The notes beneath the pieces are model-generated. The model had not been told where the DNA came from, made no database searches, and worked only from the letters and a program-made list of their open reading frames with translations. DNA of 64,000 nt, taken from positions 42,386 through 106,385 of the forward strand of contig NZ_AMRK01000012.1 of NCBI RefSeq assembly GCF_000299875.1, written 5' to 3'. Of the stretch, positions 25,936 to 34,303 are shown piece after piece. Source of the stretch: Celeribacter baekdonensis B30. GTDB lineage: Bacteria > Pseudomonadota > Alphaproteobacteria > Rhodobacterales > Rhodobacteraceae. Made by a program: the position numbers and the translations under genes. Within the stretch, counting starts at the first letter, position 1. Each line of letters starts with the position of its first letter.

Positions 25936-27117
25936 ACTTACAGCGGATTGATCCCTGTAGCGTGCGCCCGAAAGGTGAATGAGATTCTCTTTAGTTGTTC
26001 AGCCACTCCAATGATCGCCTTCACTAAAGAGGGGCCTGGAAAATCGGACAGTGGCCTATGCCGCATCCTAAATTTTTGAAGGCATTACAGGCGGCAAAGC
26101 GCGGAAATTTTGCAGGTCGGTTTAAGACAAGGTTGCTTTGGCGGCATTGCGAACCTGTCTCAAAAGAGGGGACCACTTCACTCATCGCAAACAAACGGTC
26201 AGCCCATAAGGTTTTGCCCGACCAGTATGTGTAGCCAGCATTGGGACATTTGCCGGTGACGCATTCTGATCGGGCAGGCAACACGAGATATGTATTTGCT
26301 GCGCGGTCTCGGGGGGGTGATAAGCACAGCGCCTACCCGAAGTCTCGTGTGTGATACGGGCGGTATCTCAGCAAATATGAGGTGGTTTGCGCGCGATTCC
26401 AAAGTGTCTTTCGATTGGCGCGGGATCGAAAGTTGCATTCGGGTTCCACGACCTCGGCACGCTGGTCCAGCCGAAGCAGGTTTGCGGTTGCGCCTGATCG
26501 ACGTCGGTAAAGAGATCGTCCGACCTGCCGAACGGTCCTCCCGCGCCACCCTGAGCGTCTGATCAGGTGCCTGCGCAAGTTTCTGAAAGGGTGAGAATAG
26601 TTCAGGGCCAAGTCTGGTTGGACGTGCTGCATGGTCACAGAAAAAGACCGGCGTAAATGCGATGATGAGTGCCGGGGTGGGCAAGCATAGCGTTAAAATC
26701 ATTATTCAAGTTGGACGATGTGATGCGCCTTTGAGTTGATGTATGCGCAAAAGTTTCCATTTCCTCATAGCGTTTCTCTAAAGGGGATAGGCATGTACTA
26801 AAGAGAATTTGATTTGAAGGGCACCAAGTGATTTGAATGAAAGCGTGTCCAGCGAGTTTAAATTTGCTGTGCTCGACCTCACAGCTCAACACCTTCTCCA
26901 CGCCAATTTGGCGTGGTTTTTTTTAATCAGGGGACGAAAATATTGAGTATTCGCTGTGGTCCCAAGTCGACCTTCGTGGGGGGGCGCCTAATACGCGGAG
27001 ATTACAGGCACTTTGATCGGGAACCACACCTAACGCTACGGCTCAAAGGCATGTCCATGCAAGATCGGGGGCCGTTGAAAACGTGATGCAAGTCGAGCGG
27101 TCCTGAAAACTGCGCCC
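25936..27117. other. About 1.2 kb with no recognisable gene
   Basis: Several short frames cross this stretch on both strands (for example 26199-26702 minus and 26290-26562 plus), but their composition is Arg-, Ser- and Cys-rich and mutually shadowing. I find no family motif, signal peptide or good ribosome site. An intrinsic terminator at 26898-26924 is the only clear element. The region may contain a decayed gene or a non-coding RNA unit. Confidence 0.5.
26898..26924 (+). terminator. Strong intrinsic terminator with no evident upstream gene
   Basis: CCACGCC and GGCGTGG form a 7-bp stem (extendable by A-T pairs across the loop) followed directly by eight T residues. This is a textbook rho-independent terminator on the plus strand. 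No plus-strand gene is recognised upstream within about 1.8 kb, which suggests a non-coding transcript or a lost gene. Confidence 0.8.
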
Positions 27118-27150
27118 ATGAAATCAACAAGAGGTTCCAAGAGTTTCACT

Positions 27151-28200
27151 ATGTCCGTAAAGATCAAAAAAGGAAAAGGTATCTTGTTTGATGCGGTGCC
27201 TGACAGTGGCCAAGTTATGGTGAAGGTCGCGCCACATGGGCGCCCACTTTACATTTGGCCTAACCGCCTTGGATTTCCAGAAAGTCTCCTGCCGAAGATT
27301 AAAAAACAGTCTGTTCCCTTCCTCTACCCACCGCAGACTCCGGTTGAATACAAAGGTGGCAGCTGGATTGTAAACATGTGTGCGGACGCAGACGAATATC
27401 GCAATGCACTCATTGGTCTTGACCGGGCCTTTGGAGACAAAATCCCTATATTTAATCATCCTCGGGCTGTGGCGATGACACGTCGAGATCTCAGCGCAAA
27501 ACGTTTGGCAGGGATACCCAACCTGGTCGTTCCTAAATGTGTGCGTTTCATGGCTGATGAGAACAACAGTTTTCAGAGAGCTTTTGAAGCAAACGGTTTC
27601 AATTACCCGGTGCTCGTGCGTCCGGCTAAATCTCAAACTGGCCGCGATCTTGTCAAAATCGACAATCCGTTCGACTGGCCAAAAGTTTACAAGACGCATT
27701 GGCAAGGTAAGTCCCACTTCATGACCCAATACGTCGATTACTCAAACACATCTGGGGACTTCATTAAGTCTCGGATTGTTTATGTCGGCGAGCGCATGTT
27801 TGTGCGACATGTAAAGCGTGCGGAAAACTGGCGCATCCACAACCAGACCGCATCCAGCAAAACAACGGATGAAGCGTGGGAGGCCTCGATCTCAGAGCAA
27901 TTGATGAGTGATCCTGTTTTTCACAACATGCTCAGCGAGGTGCCAGTTCGTGTGAAACTGGATTTTTTTGGCCTAGACATTGGTGTCGATCTTGAAAATC
28001 GGCGGGCGATACTTTTCGAAGCCAACGCTGCGATGTCTATTTTCTTTGCCACAGGCGCTGATGAGCGCTCGCAGGCGAGGGCGACGCGCCTTCAACATCC
28101 GATTGTGCGTGCTCTGGAGGAACATTTTGCGACCCCCAAAAACTGGCGATCCGGCGCGGACATCGGCGAAGAGCCCGTCGAAAGGATCTTTCAGTCATGA
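27151..28200 (+). CDS. ATP-grasp-fold ligase-like protein
   Basis: A 349-residue cytoplasmic protein (no signal peptide) with ATP-grasp features. A central YPVLVRPAKSQTGRDLV segment carries the phosphate-loop-type basic residues, and FMTQYVDYS begins the nucleotide-binding strand. The C-terminal metal-binding block has VKLDFFGLDIGVD and ILFEANAAMS (Glu-x-Asn). ATP-grasp enzymes join a carboxylate to an amine or thiol through an acylphosphate, in peptides, siderophores, glutathione-like compounds or protein tags. The ATG at 27151 follows an AAGAG site; an in-frame ATG at 27118 is possible but lacks one. Its stop overlaps the methyltransferase-like gene by four bases. Confidence 0.72.
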   Translation: MSVKIKKGKGILFDAVPDSGQVMVKVAPHGRPLYIWPNRLGFPESLLPKIKKQSVPFLYPPQTPVEYKGGSWIVNMCADADEYRNALIGLDRAFGDKIPIFNHPRAVAMTRRDLSAKRLAGIPNLVVPKCVRFMADENNSFQRAFEANGFNYPVLVRPAKSQTGRDLVKIDNPFDWPKVYKTHWQGKSHFMTQYVDYSNTSGDFIKSRIVYVGERMFVRHVKRAENWRIHNQTASSKTTDEAWEASISEQLMSDPVFHNMLSEVPVRVKLDFFGLDIGVDLENRRAILFEANAAMSIFFATGADERSQARATRLQHPIVRALEEHFATPKNWRSGADIGEEPVERIFQS

Positions 28201-29060
28201 GTGTCAGAGACGAACGCGCATTGTTTACAGGCGAGACTCTGCAGGCTCTGGCGGAAACAGCGCAGGACATCCTGCAAGATGCGCTAAATGGGTGCGCGCA
28301 AGACTGTAAAGGGTTTCACGGATCGTGGCCGTTTACACAGCTTTTCAATCTCCTCCCCACCACATTGCGTGACAAAGAGTTCATCGCAGATCAGACCGCA
28401 GCCGCCGTTGGGGCCGGCGCGCGCAAATTGGTTATTTCAGGCGCTGCCGACGATGGCATTCTAAAGGCAATGCTCTCTAAATTGCCGTCGCCACCGTCAG
28501 ATTTGGCGGTGCATGTCATTGATCTATGCGACACTCCTCTTAAAGCAAATGTGCGGACTGCAAAGCGGCTTGGAGTCAATCTTTCCATAGCCAAAGCAGA
28601 CCTTCGGGCTGGGTTGAACGTGAAAGCAGATGTGATTGTTGCTCACAATCTTCTGCCTTTTTCATCTCCCGAAGATAAACAGGTGGTGGTGCAGGCTTGG
28701 GCTGATGCTCTCAGTTCGGGTGGATTGCTATGCGCCGTGAACCGGATCAAACCAATGGCCGCCTATGGCGCACCACGATTTCCATTGGCCGTTCATGATG
28801 AGATGGTCCAAAGGATTTTGGACCTGCAATCGATCTCCCCATATCGCGATCTTATTCCGCCAGAGCTGTTGGCCGGCCTCTTCAGGGAAGCTCTGGAGAC
28901 CTCGAAGATGTGGTATTTTCGTTCAAAAGACGAAGTGATCACGCTGTTGGAGGCGGCCGCATTTCGCATCCTTGGGACCCATACTTACAGCCGAAGAGGG
29001 GAAGTCCCCTCGCATATGCCTGACAACGAAACCATCAGAATCTCAGCCGTTCGCTCGTAG
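28197..29060 (+). CDS. Class I SAM-dependent methyltransferase-like protein
   Basis: A 287-residue protein with a Rossmann-like methyltransferase core. ARKLVISGAADDG corresponds to the first strand and glycine loop, VHVIDLCDTPL carries the acidic residue ending the second strand, and ADVIVAHNLLPF is the fourth strand with its NLLPF motif. SSGGLLCAVNRI follows as the fifth strand. The first glycine motif is not canonical (SGAADD), so the call is moderate. The start overlaps the ATP-grasp stop (ATGA), so the two proteins are made together and probably act in one pathway. A TctC-type binding protein follows 31 bases downstream. Confidence 0.62.
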   Translation: MSVRDERALFTGETLQALAETAQDILQDALNGCAQDCKGFHGSWPFTQLFNLLPTTLRDKEFIADQTAAAVGAGARKLVISGAADDGILKAMLSKLPSPPSDLAVHVIDLCDTPLKANVRTAKRLGVNLSIAKADLRAGLNVKADVIVAHNLLPFSSPEDKQVVVQAWADALSSGGLLCAVNRIKPMAAYGAPRFPLAVHDEMVQRILDLQSISPYRDLIPPELLAGLFREALETSKMWYFRSKDEVITLLEAAAFRILGTHTYSRRGEVPSHMPDNETIRISAVRS

Positions 29061-29091
29061 ATCCAACCAAACAAGATCCAAAGGAGATAAC

Positions 29092-30072
29092 ATGATCAAC
29101 AAGAAGACGGGCCGGGCTGTAATTTTGGCGGGCGCGGCGATTTTCGCTCCGATAAGCGCCTATGCGGATATTGTCATCAAGGTCGGTTTTGCCGTTGGTG
29201 GTGGATATGATGTAAATGCTCGCTTGATGGCAAACCATCTTGGTCGTTTCCTGCCAGAGGCTGGGTCGATCTACGTTGAAAATGTTGATGGCGCGGGGTC
29301 TTTGAGGCTCGCAAAAATGATGCTCGCCAAAGAGCCCGCTGATGGTACCGTCATCGGCTCGATATCCTCATGGTTTCCTGTCGGTGCGACCTTTGATCCA
29401 GCCTTGGTTGGACTCGACTTTTCCCAGCTCAGCTGGATCGGTGGGATCGGAACGACGCAAGAACGCCTTTGTGCAGTCTCGTCCAGTCTTGGAATTGCGG
29501 ACATCTCGGACTTTGCGGAACAAACTTTCCAACTTGGTGCAACCACCTCTGGAACCACCGATGTTATCACCCGCTTGGTCCAAAACACGCTGCATGCTGA
29601 TTTTGAAATCGTTAGGGGATTTTCAGGTACGGCACCAGTACGAGCGGCGATCATTCGCGGCGAATTGGATGGGTATTGTTCGTTGCGGGTACGTGATCTT
29701 GAAAAGGTGTTCGAACCCGGAACGATGACAGCGATTTTGCAGGCCTCCTACCGCCCGAACCTTGACCTACCTTATCCGCTTCTTCGCGATCTCGTTGAAG
29801 CGCCTGAAGATATTGAAATTGTTGATTTTATTTTGTCGCATGAGCTGTTTCAATATAGTTTTGCCCTACCGCCCGGCACGCCCGAGGATATTCTAACCGT
29901 GTATCGACAGGCCTTTGATGCCATGGTGCAGGATCCCGAGTTCCTCGCTGAGGCAGAAAAGTTGCGCATGCAGCCGAGCCCGATCACCGGAGCTGAACTT
30001 GAAGATCATCTGGATCGCATTCAGAAAACACCCTTAGAGGTTCTCGCACGGGCGGGCGCAATGCTTGACTGA
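29092..30072 (+). CDS. Tripartite tricarboxylate (TTT) transporter solute-binding protein, TctC family
   Basis: A 326-residue periplasmic protein with a signal peptide ending ISAYADI and a strong AAGGAGATAA ribosome site. TctC features are present: a conserved opening strand VGFAVGGGYDVNARLM, NVDGAGSLRLAKMMLAKEPADG near residues 63-85, and a C-terminal LPPGTPEDILTVYRQAFDAM helix. The frame is open upstream but overlaps the methyltransferase gene. It is followed by the fused TctA-TctB permease. The TTT family imports carboxylates or related small molecules. Linkage to ligase and methyltransferase genes suggests uptake of a modified or precursor compound, which is inference. Confidence 0.87.
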   Translation: MINKKTGRAVILAGAAIFAPISAYADIVIKVGFAVGGGYDVNARLMANHLGRFLPEAGSIYVENVDGAGSLRLAKMMLAKEPADGTVIGSISSWFPVGATFDPALVGLDFSQLSWIGGIGTTQERLCAVSSSLGIADISDFAEQTFQLGATTSGTTDVITRLVQNTLHADFEIVRGFSGTAPVRAAIIRGELDGYCSLRVRDLEKVFEPGTMTAILQASYRPNLDLPYPLLRDLVEAPEDIEIVDFILSHELFQYSFALPPGTPEDILTVYRQAFDAMVQDPEFLAEAEKLRMQPSPITGAELEDHLDRIQKTPLEVLARAGAMLD

Positions 30073-30118
30073 GGTATCTCGCGCGCGCCGCCCGGTCTGA
30101 CCAGATGAGAGATCCCAG

Positions 30119-31984
30119 ATGGATGTCATGACCTTACTCACGGCCGACGCTTTCACTATGCTCATGCTAGGAGTGTCGGCAGGCTTGCTCATTGGGGTCA
30201 TCCCGGGACTGGGAGGCGTGTTTGGCCTGTCGATCCTCGTCCCTCTGACCTTTGGCATGGGACCGGAAAGCGCGATCAGCCTTTTGATGGGACTGGCCGC
30301 TGCCGTCACGATCTCCGATACGATTCCAGCAATTCTTATTGGGGTTCCCGGCTCGGCAGGGGCCAGCCCTACGGCCTTGGACGGTCATGCTCTTGCCAAG
30401 CAAGGTCAAGCGGGCAGAGCATTCATTGCCGCCTATACATCAGCTTTTTTCGGAGGAATATTCGGTGCGTTGGTTCTTCTGGCCGCGATCCCGTTTATGA
30501 CCGTAGCGGCAAGTTGGCTCAAAATCCCCGATTATTTTGCTGTCGCCATGCTGGGTCTCTCCTGTGTGGTCATTCTGAACGGAATGAAACCAAGAGAAGG
30601 GCTTGCTTCTGCCCTCATGGGGGTGACCTTTTCGTTTGTTGGTTTAGACAGTTTCACCGGGGAGGAGCGCTGGACCTTCGGCTCGTTATATCTGTGGGAT
30701 GGATTGCCCATTTCCATTGTATTGCTCAGCATGTTTGCTCTGCCGGAGATAGGCCCGCTTCTGGTTCGCGGGCGCATCTCGGCACGTGATGTTGGCTTTC
30801 GGAAAGAGGACATCATCTTGGGCATGCGTGATGTTTGGCGTGAAAAGGGACTTGTGGTGAAGTCGAGCGCGCTGGCCTGCATCGTAGGTATGATCCCAGG
30901 GATCGGCCTGTCGGTGATTTCCTGGCTTGTCTACGGGATTGCCTCCCGTCATCGGGGAGACGGTCCGGATTTTGGCCAGGGCAACATAAGAGGGGTGATC
31001 GCGCCCGAAAGTGCGGCCAATGCCACGGAGGGGGGGACCTTGATCCCGACTTTGGCGTTGGGCTTGCCCGGCAGCGCTTCTATGACACTGATCCTGAGTG
31101 CCTTAATTATTCAAGGCATCGAGCCGGGCCCAGTTTTGATCGCCCAGCACAGAGAACTTGTCGTAGCAATCGTAATTGCGCTTTTACTGGCAAATACGAT
31201 TGGATCAGTGATGAGCTTGGCCTTGACGCCGCTGCTTGTCCGCATCGCGCTGCTGCGCGCGAATATTGTCGTGGCTATTACGGTCATGGCGGTTTCGTTA
31301 TCGGTTACTTTGCCAACACCGACATTGCCAGTTGTGCTTGTACTGGTCATCTTTGGGACCCTTGGCATCCTGATGAGGCAACAGGGCTGGTCTAGGCCTT
31401 CTTTTGTCCTCGGATTGGTGCTTGGCCCAATCCTTGAGAAAAACTTTATGCTGGCAACGCAGTTGAATGGCTATCACTGGCTTCTACGCCCCAGCATCAT
31501 CTGCGCGGTGGTCGTCTTGATCGCTGTTCTCTTTATGCGAAGGAAATACGCGCACAAACACCTTCGAGAGGCTTCGCGCCCCGAAGGGGGCCCCTTACAG
31601 TGGGCTCTCATTGCCCTTTCGTTTGCTCTGGTCGCTCTTGTCGCTGTCGGCTCATACAGTTTTAAAATGCAGGCTGCGGTCTTTCCTATAGTGACCGCCG
31701 GGGGTCTTTTTGTTGTTACTCTGACCCTGGCTAAATCCGCCGTTTACTCCGGGACCGCACCGGTATCGCAATTGCCAAAGGCACTTCAAGCTGACGCCAA
31801 GATTCTTCTGCTTTTGTTGGCGTTCGTTGCCATAAGCGTCTTTATCGGCGCCGCGCCTGCCGTCTTCTTTTCTGTGACCATCTTCAGCAGCCCTGGCCAA
31901 AAAACGTGGTGGCACAGCTCTGCAATTGGTGCGATTTGCGCACTTTTGGTGGGAGGTTTAGAGTTCTCCTTGTATGGTTTGTAG
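30119..31984 (+). CDS. TTT transporter membrane protein, TctA fused to a TctB-like C-terminal domain
   Basis: A 621-residue inner-membrane protein. Residues 1 to about 470 are TctA: GVIPGLGGVFG near residue 26, SDTIPAILIGVPGSAGASPTALDG near 66-90, MIPGIGLSVISW near 258, and the second conserved block TLIPTLALGLPGSASM near 305-320. A charged linker (RRKYAHKHLREASRPEGG) leads to about 140 more residues with four hydrophobic segments (WALIALSFALVALVAVG onward), which match the size and topology of the small subunit TctB. No separate tctB gene is present, supporting a fusion. The usual gene order is tctC-tctB-tctA; here the small subunit is appended to the large one. Confidence 0.85.
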   Translation: MDVMTLLTADAFTMLMLGVSAGLLIGVIPGLGGVFGLSILVPLTFGMGPESAISLLMGLAAAVTISDTIPAILIGVPGSAGASPTALDGHALAKQGQAGRAFIAAYTSAFFGGIFGALVLLAAIPFMTVAASWLKIPDYFAVAMLGLSCVVILNGMKPREGLASALMGVTFSFVGLDSFTGEERWTFGSLYLWDGLPISIVLLSMFALPEIGPLLVRGRISARDVGFRKEDIILGMRDVWREKGLVVKSSALACIVGMIPGIGLSVISWLVYGIASRHRGDGPDFGQGNIRGVIAPESAANATEGGTLIPTLALGLPGSASMTLILSALIIQGIEPGPVLIAQHRELVVAIVIALLLANTIGSVMSLALTPLLVRIALLRANIVVAITVMAVSLSVTLPTPTLPVVLVLVIFGTLGILMRQQGWSRPSFVLGLVLGPILEKNFMLATQLNGYHWLLRPSIICAVVVLIAVLFMRRKYAHKHLREASRPEGGPLQWALIALSFALVALVAVGSYSFKMQAAVFPIVTAGGLFVVTLTLAKSAVYSGTAPVSQLPKALQADAKILLLLLAFVAISVFIGAAPAVFFSVTIFSSPGQKTWWHSSAIGAICALLVGGLEFSLYGL

Positions 31985-32344
31985 ATGGCCTTGCGGCGCG
32001 TGAATGACAAATAATCGTTAGGTTGCATATCTTTTTCATCGGCCCACGGATGAAAGATCAGCCAGTATATTGATAGCCTTACGGCAGGTTTCATTTTGCG
32101 ACAGAGGAAGAAGACATAGCCACGCAAGCAACGATTTATATAAGTGCAGATGTGTCGAACGGGATGCTTGCCGGCACGATTTCAGGCAATAAGATTTGCC
32201 CCGGCGTTATGAATTTCGTCACACTCGAGACGGCTTTAGCCAGCGTTGATAAAAATTTCAAAAGGCTTTGAAGTCGTGTGGCTTGTCTGCTTTGCGGCGG
32301 TGCCGACAGAGTGTGGCTCTATCGGTGGGACCGCGTTCTTTGAT
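31985..32344. other. 360-base intergenic region with a stem-loop
   Basis: No gene with a start codon and coding bias is seen. A hairpin at 32029-32058 (ATCTTTTTCATC pairing with GATGAAAGAT) lies 45 bases after the TctAB stop and may end or stabilise that transcript. A start-less open frame from about 32104 to 32272 has some coding-like composition (AGTISGNKICPGVMN) but no usable initiation codon; it could be a gene remnant. Confidence 0.45.
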
Positions 32345-32563
32345 TCAGACATGGTAGCCCCGGTCGACTAGCGAGAGCGCCTCGGCGAACGGTTCTGTCC
32401 TGAAATTTCGCGGGCGGAGCACCAGACAACGGACGGGAAACGGACCTTCGTCGCGATCTGCACCAGATTTCCCAAGGCAAGCCGTCCACGCATACAATCC
32501 GGCACACAGTAGTCCCAACAGAATTGGCATCACGGCCAATGTGCCTTGGTATGTGCTTTCCAT
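32345..32563 (-). CDS. 72-residue hypothetical protein with one membrane segment
   Basis: The protein starts MESTYQGTLAVMP and has one hydrophobic segment at about residues 9-29 (MPILLGLLCAGLYAWTA), then a basic-acidic cytoplasmic-looking tail (VRCLVLRPRNFRTEPFAE). Codon use is compatible with coding, but no clear ribosome site is seen. No family is recognised. It stands alone on the minus strand between the TTT operon and the secreted-protein pair. Confidence 0.45.
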   Translation of the reverse strand: MESTYQGTLAVMPILLGLLCAGLYAWTACLGKSGADRDEGPFPVRCLVLRPRNFRTEPFAEALSLVDRGYHV

Positions 32564-32803
32564 TTAATCTAACGGGCTATCTTGTGCCTCCAATTGGCTA
32601 GGCTTCAGACATCCAAAGCAGTGGGTATCGGGGGGCATACTTCTTGGTAAGCTACCAAAATATCTACTAATTTTTCCGATAGACATCAGTCCAACTGTCG
32701 TGTCTCCCAAGGTCCCCATACATTGATGTCGAGGCAATCAGCACACTCATAGCAACGGGGTAATTGATGGTCTCGTTTGGAAACCCAATAGGAGGAAATA
32801 AAA

Positions 32804-33196
32804 ATGAAACTCTTTCTTATTCTCGCTTCAACAGCAGCTTTGGCCGTAGGGGCCGCTTCGGCCGATACCGTTCTGGGGACGGGGTCTTGGTCCGGTTCCG
32901 AAAGCGGCGCAGCCGTTTCGGGCTCCTCTGGTGCAGGTACATTCGGTGGCATCGCAGCAGCCTCCAACAGTTCCTCGATGGGCCTGTCCTCGACCGGTCA
33001 AGCGGTTGGCTATACCGGACTGGGCTTTGGGAGCGCAGGGTCGGGTTCGGCTTCTAGCACCACGGCAGTTGGCTCCGTGAACAACACGTCCACCAGCGGT
33101 TCGATCGGGTTCGGTGGCGCGAACGCATCTGGCGGCTACACGGGCTCCAATGGCAGCTCCAGCGGTGCCTTTGGCGGATTTGGCACCATGTTCTGA
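32804..33196 (+). CDS. Secreted Gly/Ser-rich protein with the shared surface-fibre motif
   Basis: A 130-residue exported protein with a very strong AGGAGGAAATAAAA ribosome site and a signal peptide cleaved after VGAASA. The mature chain is almost entirely Gly, Ser, Ala and Thr with a few aromatic residues (WSGSES, FGGIA, GFGGF). It contains STTAVGSVNNTSTSG near residues 88-102, which resembles the TTALGAVNTG motif of the HfaB-locus proteins 13 kb upstream. The low-complexity, repeat-like chain fits an amyloid or matrix-type surface protein. Heavy expression is suggested by the ribosome site. No named family is recognised. Confidence 0.65.
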   Translation: MKLFLILASTAALAVGAASADTVLGTGSWSGSESGAAVSGSSGAGTFGGIAAASNSSSMGLSSTGQAVGYTGLGFGSAGSGSASSTTAVGSVNNTSTSGSIGFGGANASGGYTGSNGSSSGAFGGFGTMF

Positions 33197-33210
33197 TACT
33201 TGGTGTCAAA

Positions 33211-33236
33211 GCCTGACCGCTCACTGCGGTTTCAGG
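33211..33236 (+). terminator. Hairpin between the two secreted-protein genes
   Basis: GCCTGACCGC pairs with GCGGTTTCAGGC (10 pairs with a two-base bulge and a small loop), 14 bases after the upstream stop and about 75 before the next start. There is no T-run. It may be a processing or attenuation signal that sets the ratio of the two proteins. Confidence 0.4.
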
Positions 33237-33310
33237 CGGCCGAAGTGGATATCCGAACGTTCCGCTTCGGCCTCATATTAAACCCTCTGCGTTCGGAGAG
33301 GAGAAATCTC

Positions 33311-34027
33311 ATGTCTTATGCAAAGAAGGAAACATCCATCGAAACATTGGCAAAGGTCGCCATAATTTCCATGTCAGTGCTGTGGGCAACCTCTGCAGCC
33401 AGCCAGTCCAGCACAAGCTCGTCGACGTCAAGTTCGTCGAGTTCAGCGCAGGTGGACAGCAATGCGTCAGCAACCGTAACAAGCGGCAACTCCAATGCCC
33501 AGATTTATCTGGATCAAAGTACACCGGGCACGATCAGCACCCAAAACGCCTACAGCGGGTCGTATACGGTGCGCTCCGCACCAGCTGTGCAACCCCCCTC
33601 AATGGGGTCGGGTCATCCCTGCGCCTTATCCAACAGCATCGGAATATCCCTCATCGGTGGCGGAGCCGCGGGTGGGTTAAGTCGTGTCGACGAAGCCTGC
33701 CTCTTGGCCCAGATGGGACAGGGTCAGGCCGCTTTGATTATGATTGCACGCCGAGACTCCGAAGCCTGTTTTGCACTCCGACAGGTTGGGACCATTCCAG
33801 CCGGCAGTGTGTGTTCCGCGTCTGACCGCCGTTCCACGGTTCAAGCACGGCGCACGACGGTTTCCACAATGAATCAGCAGGCGACAACACGCACGACCCC
33901 GGCACCGATCTCGCGCTATGTGTCATGTTCAAAACGCTCGGATGGTAAAATTCTCGCCCGAAAACAAATGGGCGCTCCCTACACGAACGAACAGGTGGCT
34001 GCATACTGCCGCAGTCAGATAAACTGA
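33311..34027 (+). CDS. Exported Ser-rich protein with Cys-containing C-terminal domain
   Basis: A 238-residue protein. The ATG at 33311 is preceded by GGAGAGGAGAAATCTC. A signal-anchor or signal peptide (residues about 14-31, ending ATSAASQ) is followed by a long Ser tract (SSTSSSTSSSSSSA) and a Ser/Thr/Asn-rich region. The next domain has paired Cys and Gly-rich segments (HPCALSNSIGISLIGGGAAGG, VDEACLLAQMGQGQAALIM and SEACFALRQVG), a pattern seen in secreted or phage-like structural proteins. A basic tail contains CSKRSDGK and AYCRSQ. I assign no family. It is co-directional with the Gly/Ser-rich protein and could be its anchor or nucleator. Confidence 0.6.
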   Translation: MSYAKKETSIETLAKVAIISMSVLWATSAASQSSTSSSTSSSSSSAQVDSNASATVTSGNSNAQIYLDQSTPGTISTQNAYSGSYTVRSAPAVQPPSMGSGHPCALSNSIGISLIGGGAAGGLSRVDEACLLAQMGQGQAALIMIARRDSEACFALRQVGTIPAGSVCSASDRRSTVQARRTTVSTMNQQATTRTTPAPISRYVSCSKRSDGKILARKQMGAPYTNEQVAAYCRSQIN

Positions 34028-34055
34028 ATTTGCGGCATATGCGACTTTGAAATCT

Positions 34056-34084
34056 GGCCCTGCCTCGACCAACTCGCGGCAGGG
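34056..34084 (+). terminator. 8-bp hairpin after the Ser-rich protein gene
   Basis: GCCCTGCC and GGCAGGGC form a perfect 8-bp stem with a 13-base loop, 28 bases after the stop at 34027. No T-run follows, so termination is not certain. The rest of 34028-34303 holds nothing recognisable. Confidence 0.4.
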
Positions 34085-34303
34085 CACCCGCTTTGGTTCA
34101 AAATACTTCCGCAAACATTCATGACATTCATTCGGGTCGGTCGTGGGATGCGTTAAGATGTTCCGCAGACACGCCTTTCCCACTGTTTTTTGCGAAGCGC
34201 AGCACCGTTGCAACGGCGCAGATGTCTGGCCGATAGCGAATATCAGGCCACAGGTGTGACGGATTAAATCCCTTGTGGGTCTCTTAGGATGACCGTCCGA
34301 ACA

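Noticed and set aside
26199..26702. 167-residue minus-strand frame in the gene-poor region
   Set aside because: Pro/Arg-rich with no hydrophobic core pattern, no ribosome site and overlapping alternative frames of equal quality.
32104..32272. Possible small coding frame after the TctAB gene
   Set aside because: Composition is coding-like but no ATG, GTG or TTG with a ribosome site opens it; reported only as a possible remnant.
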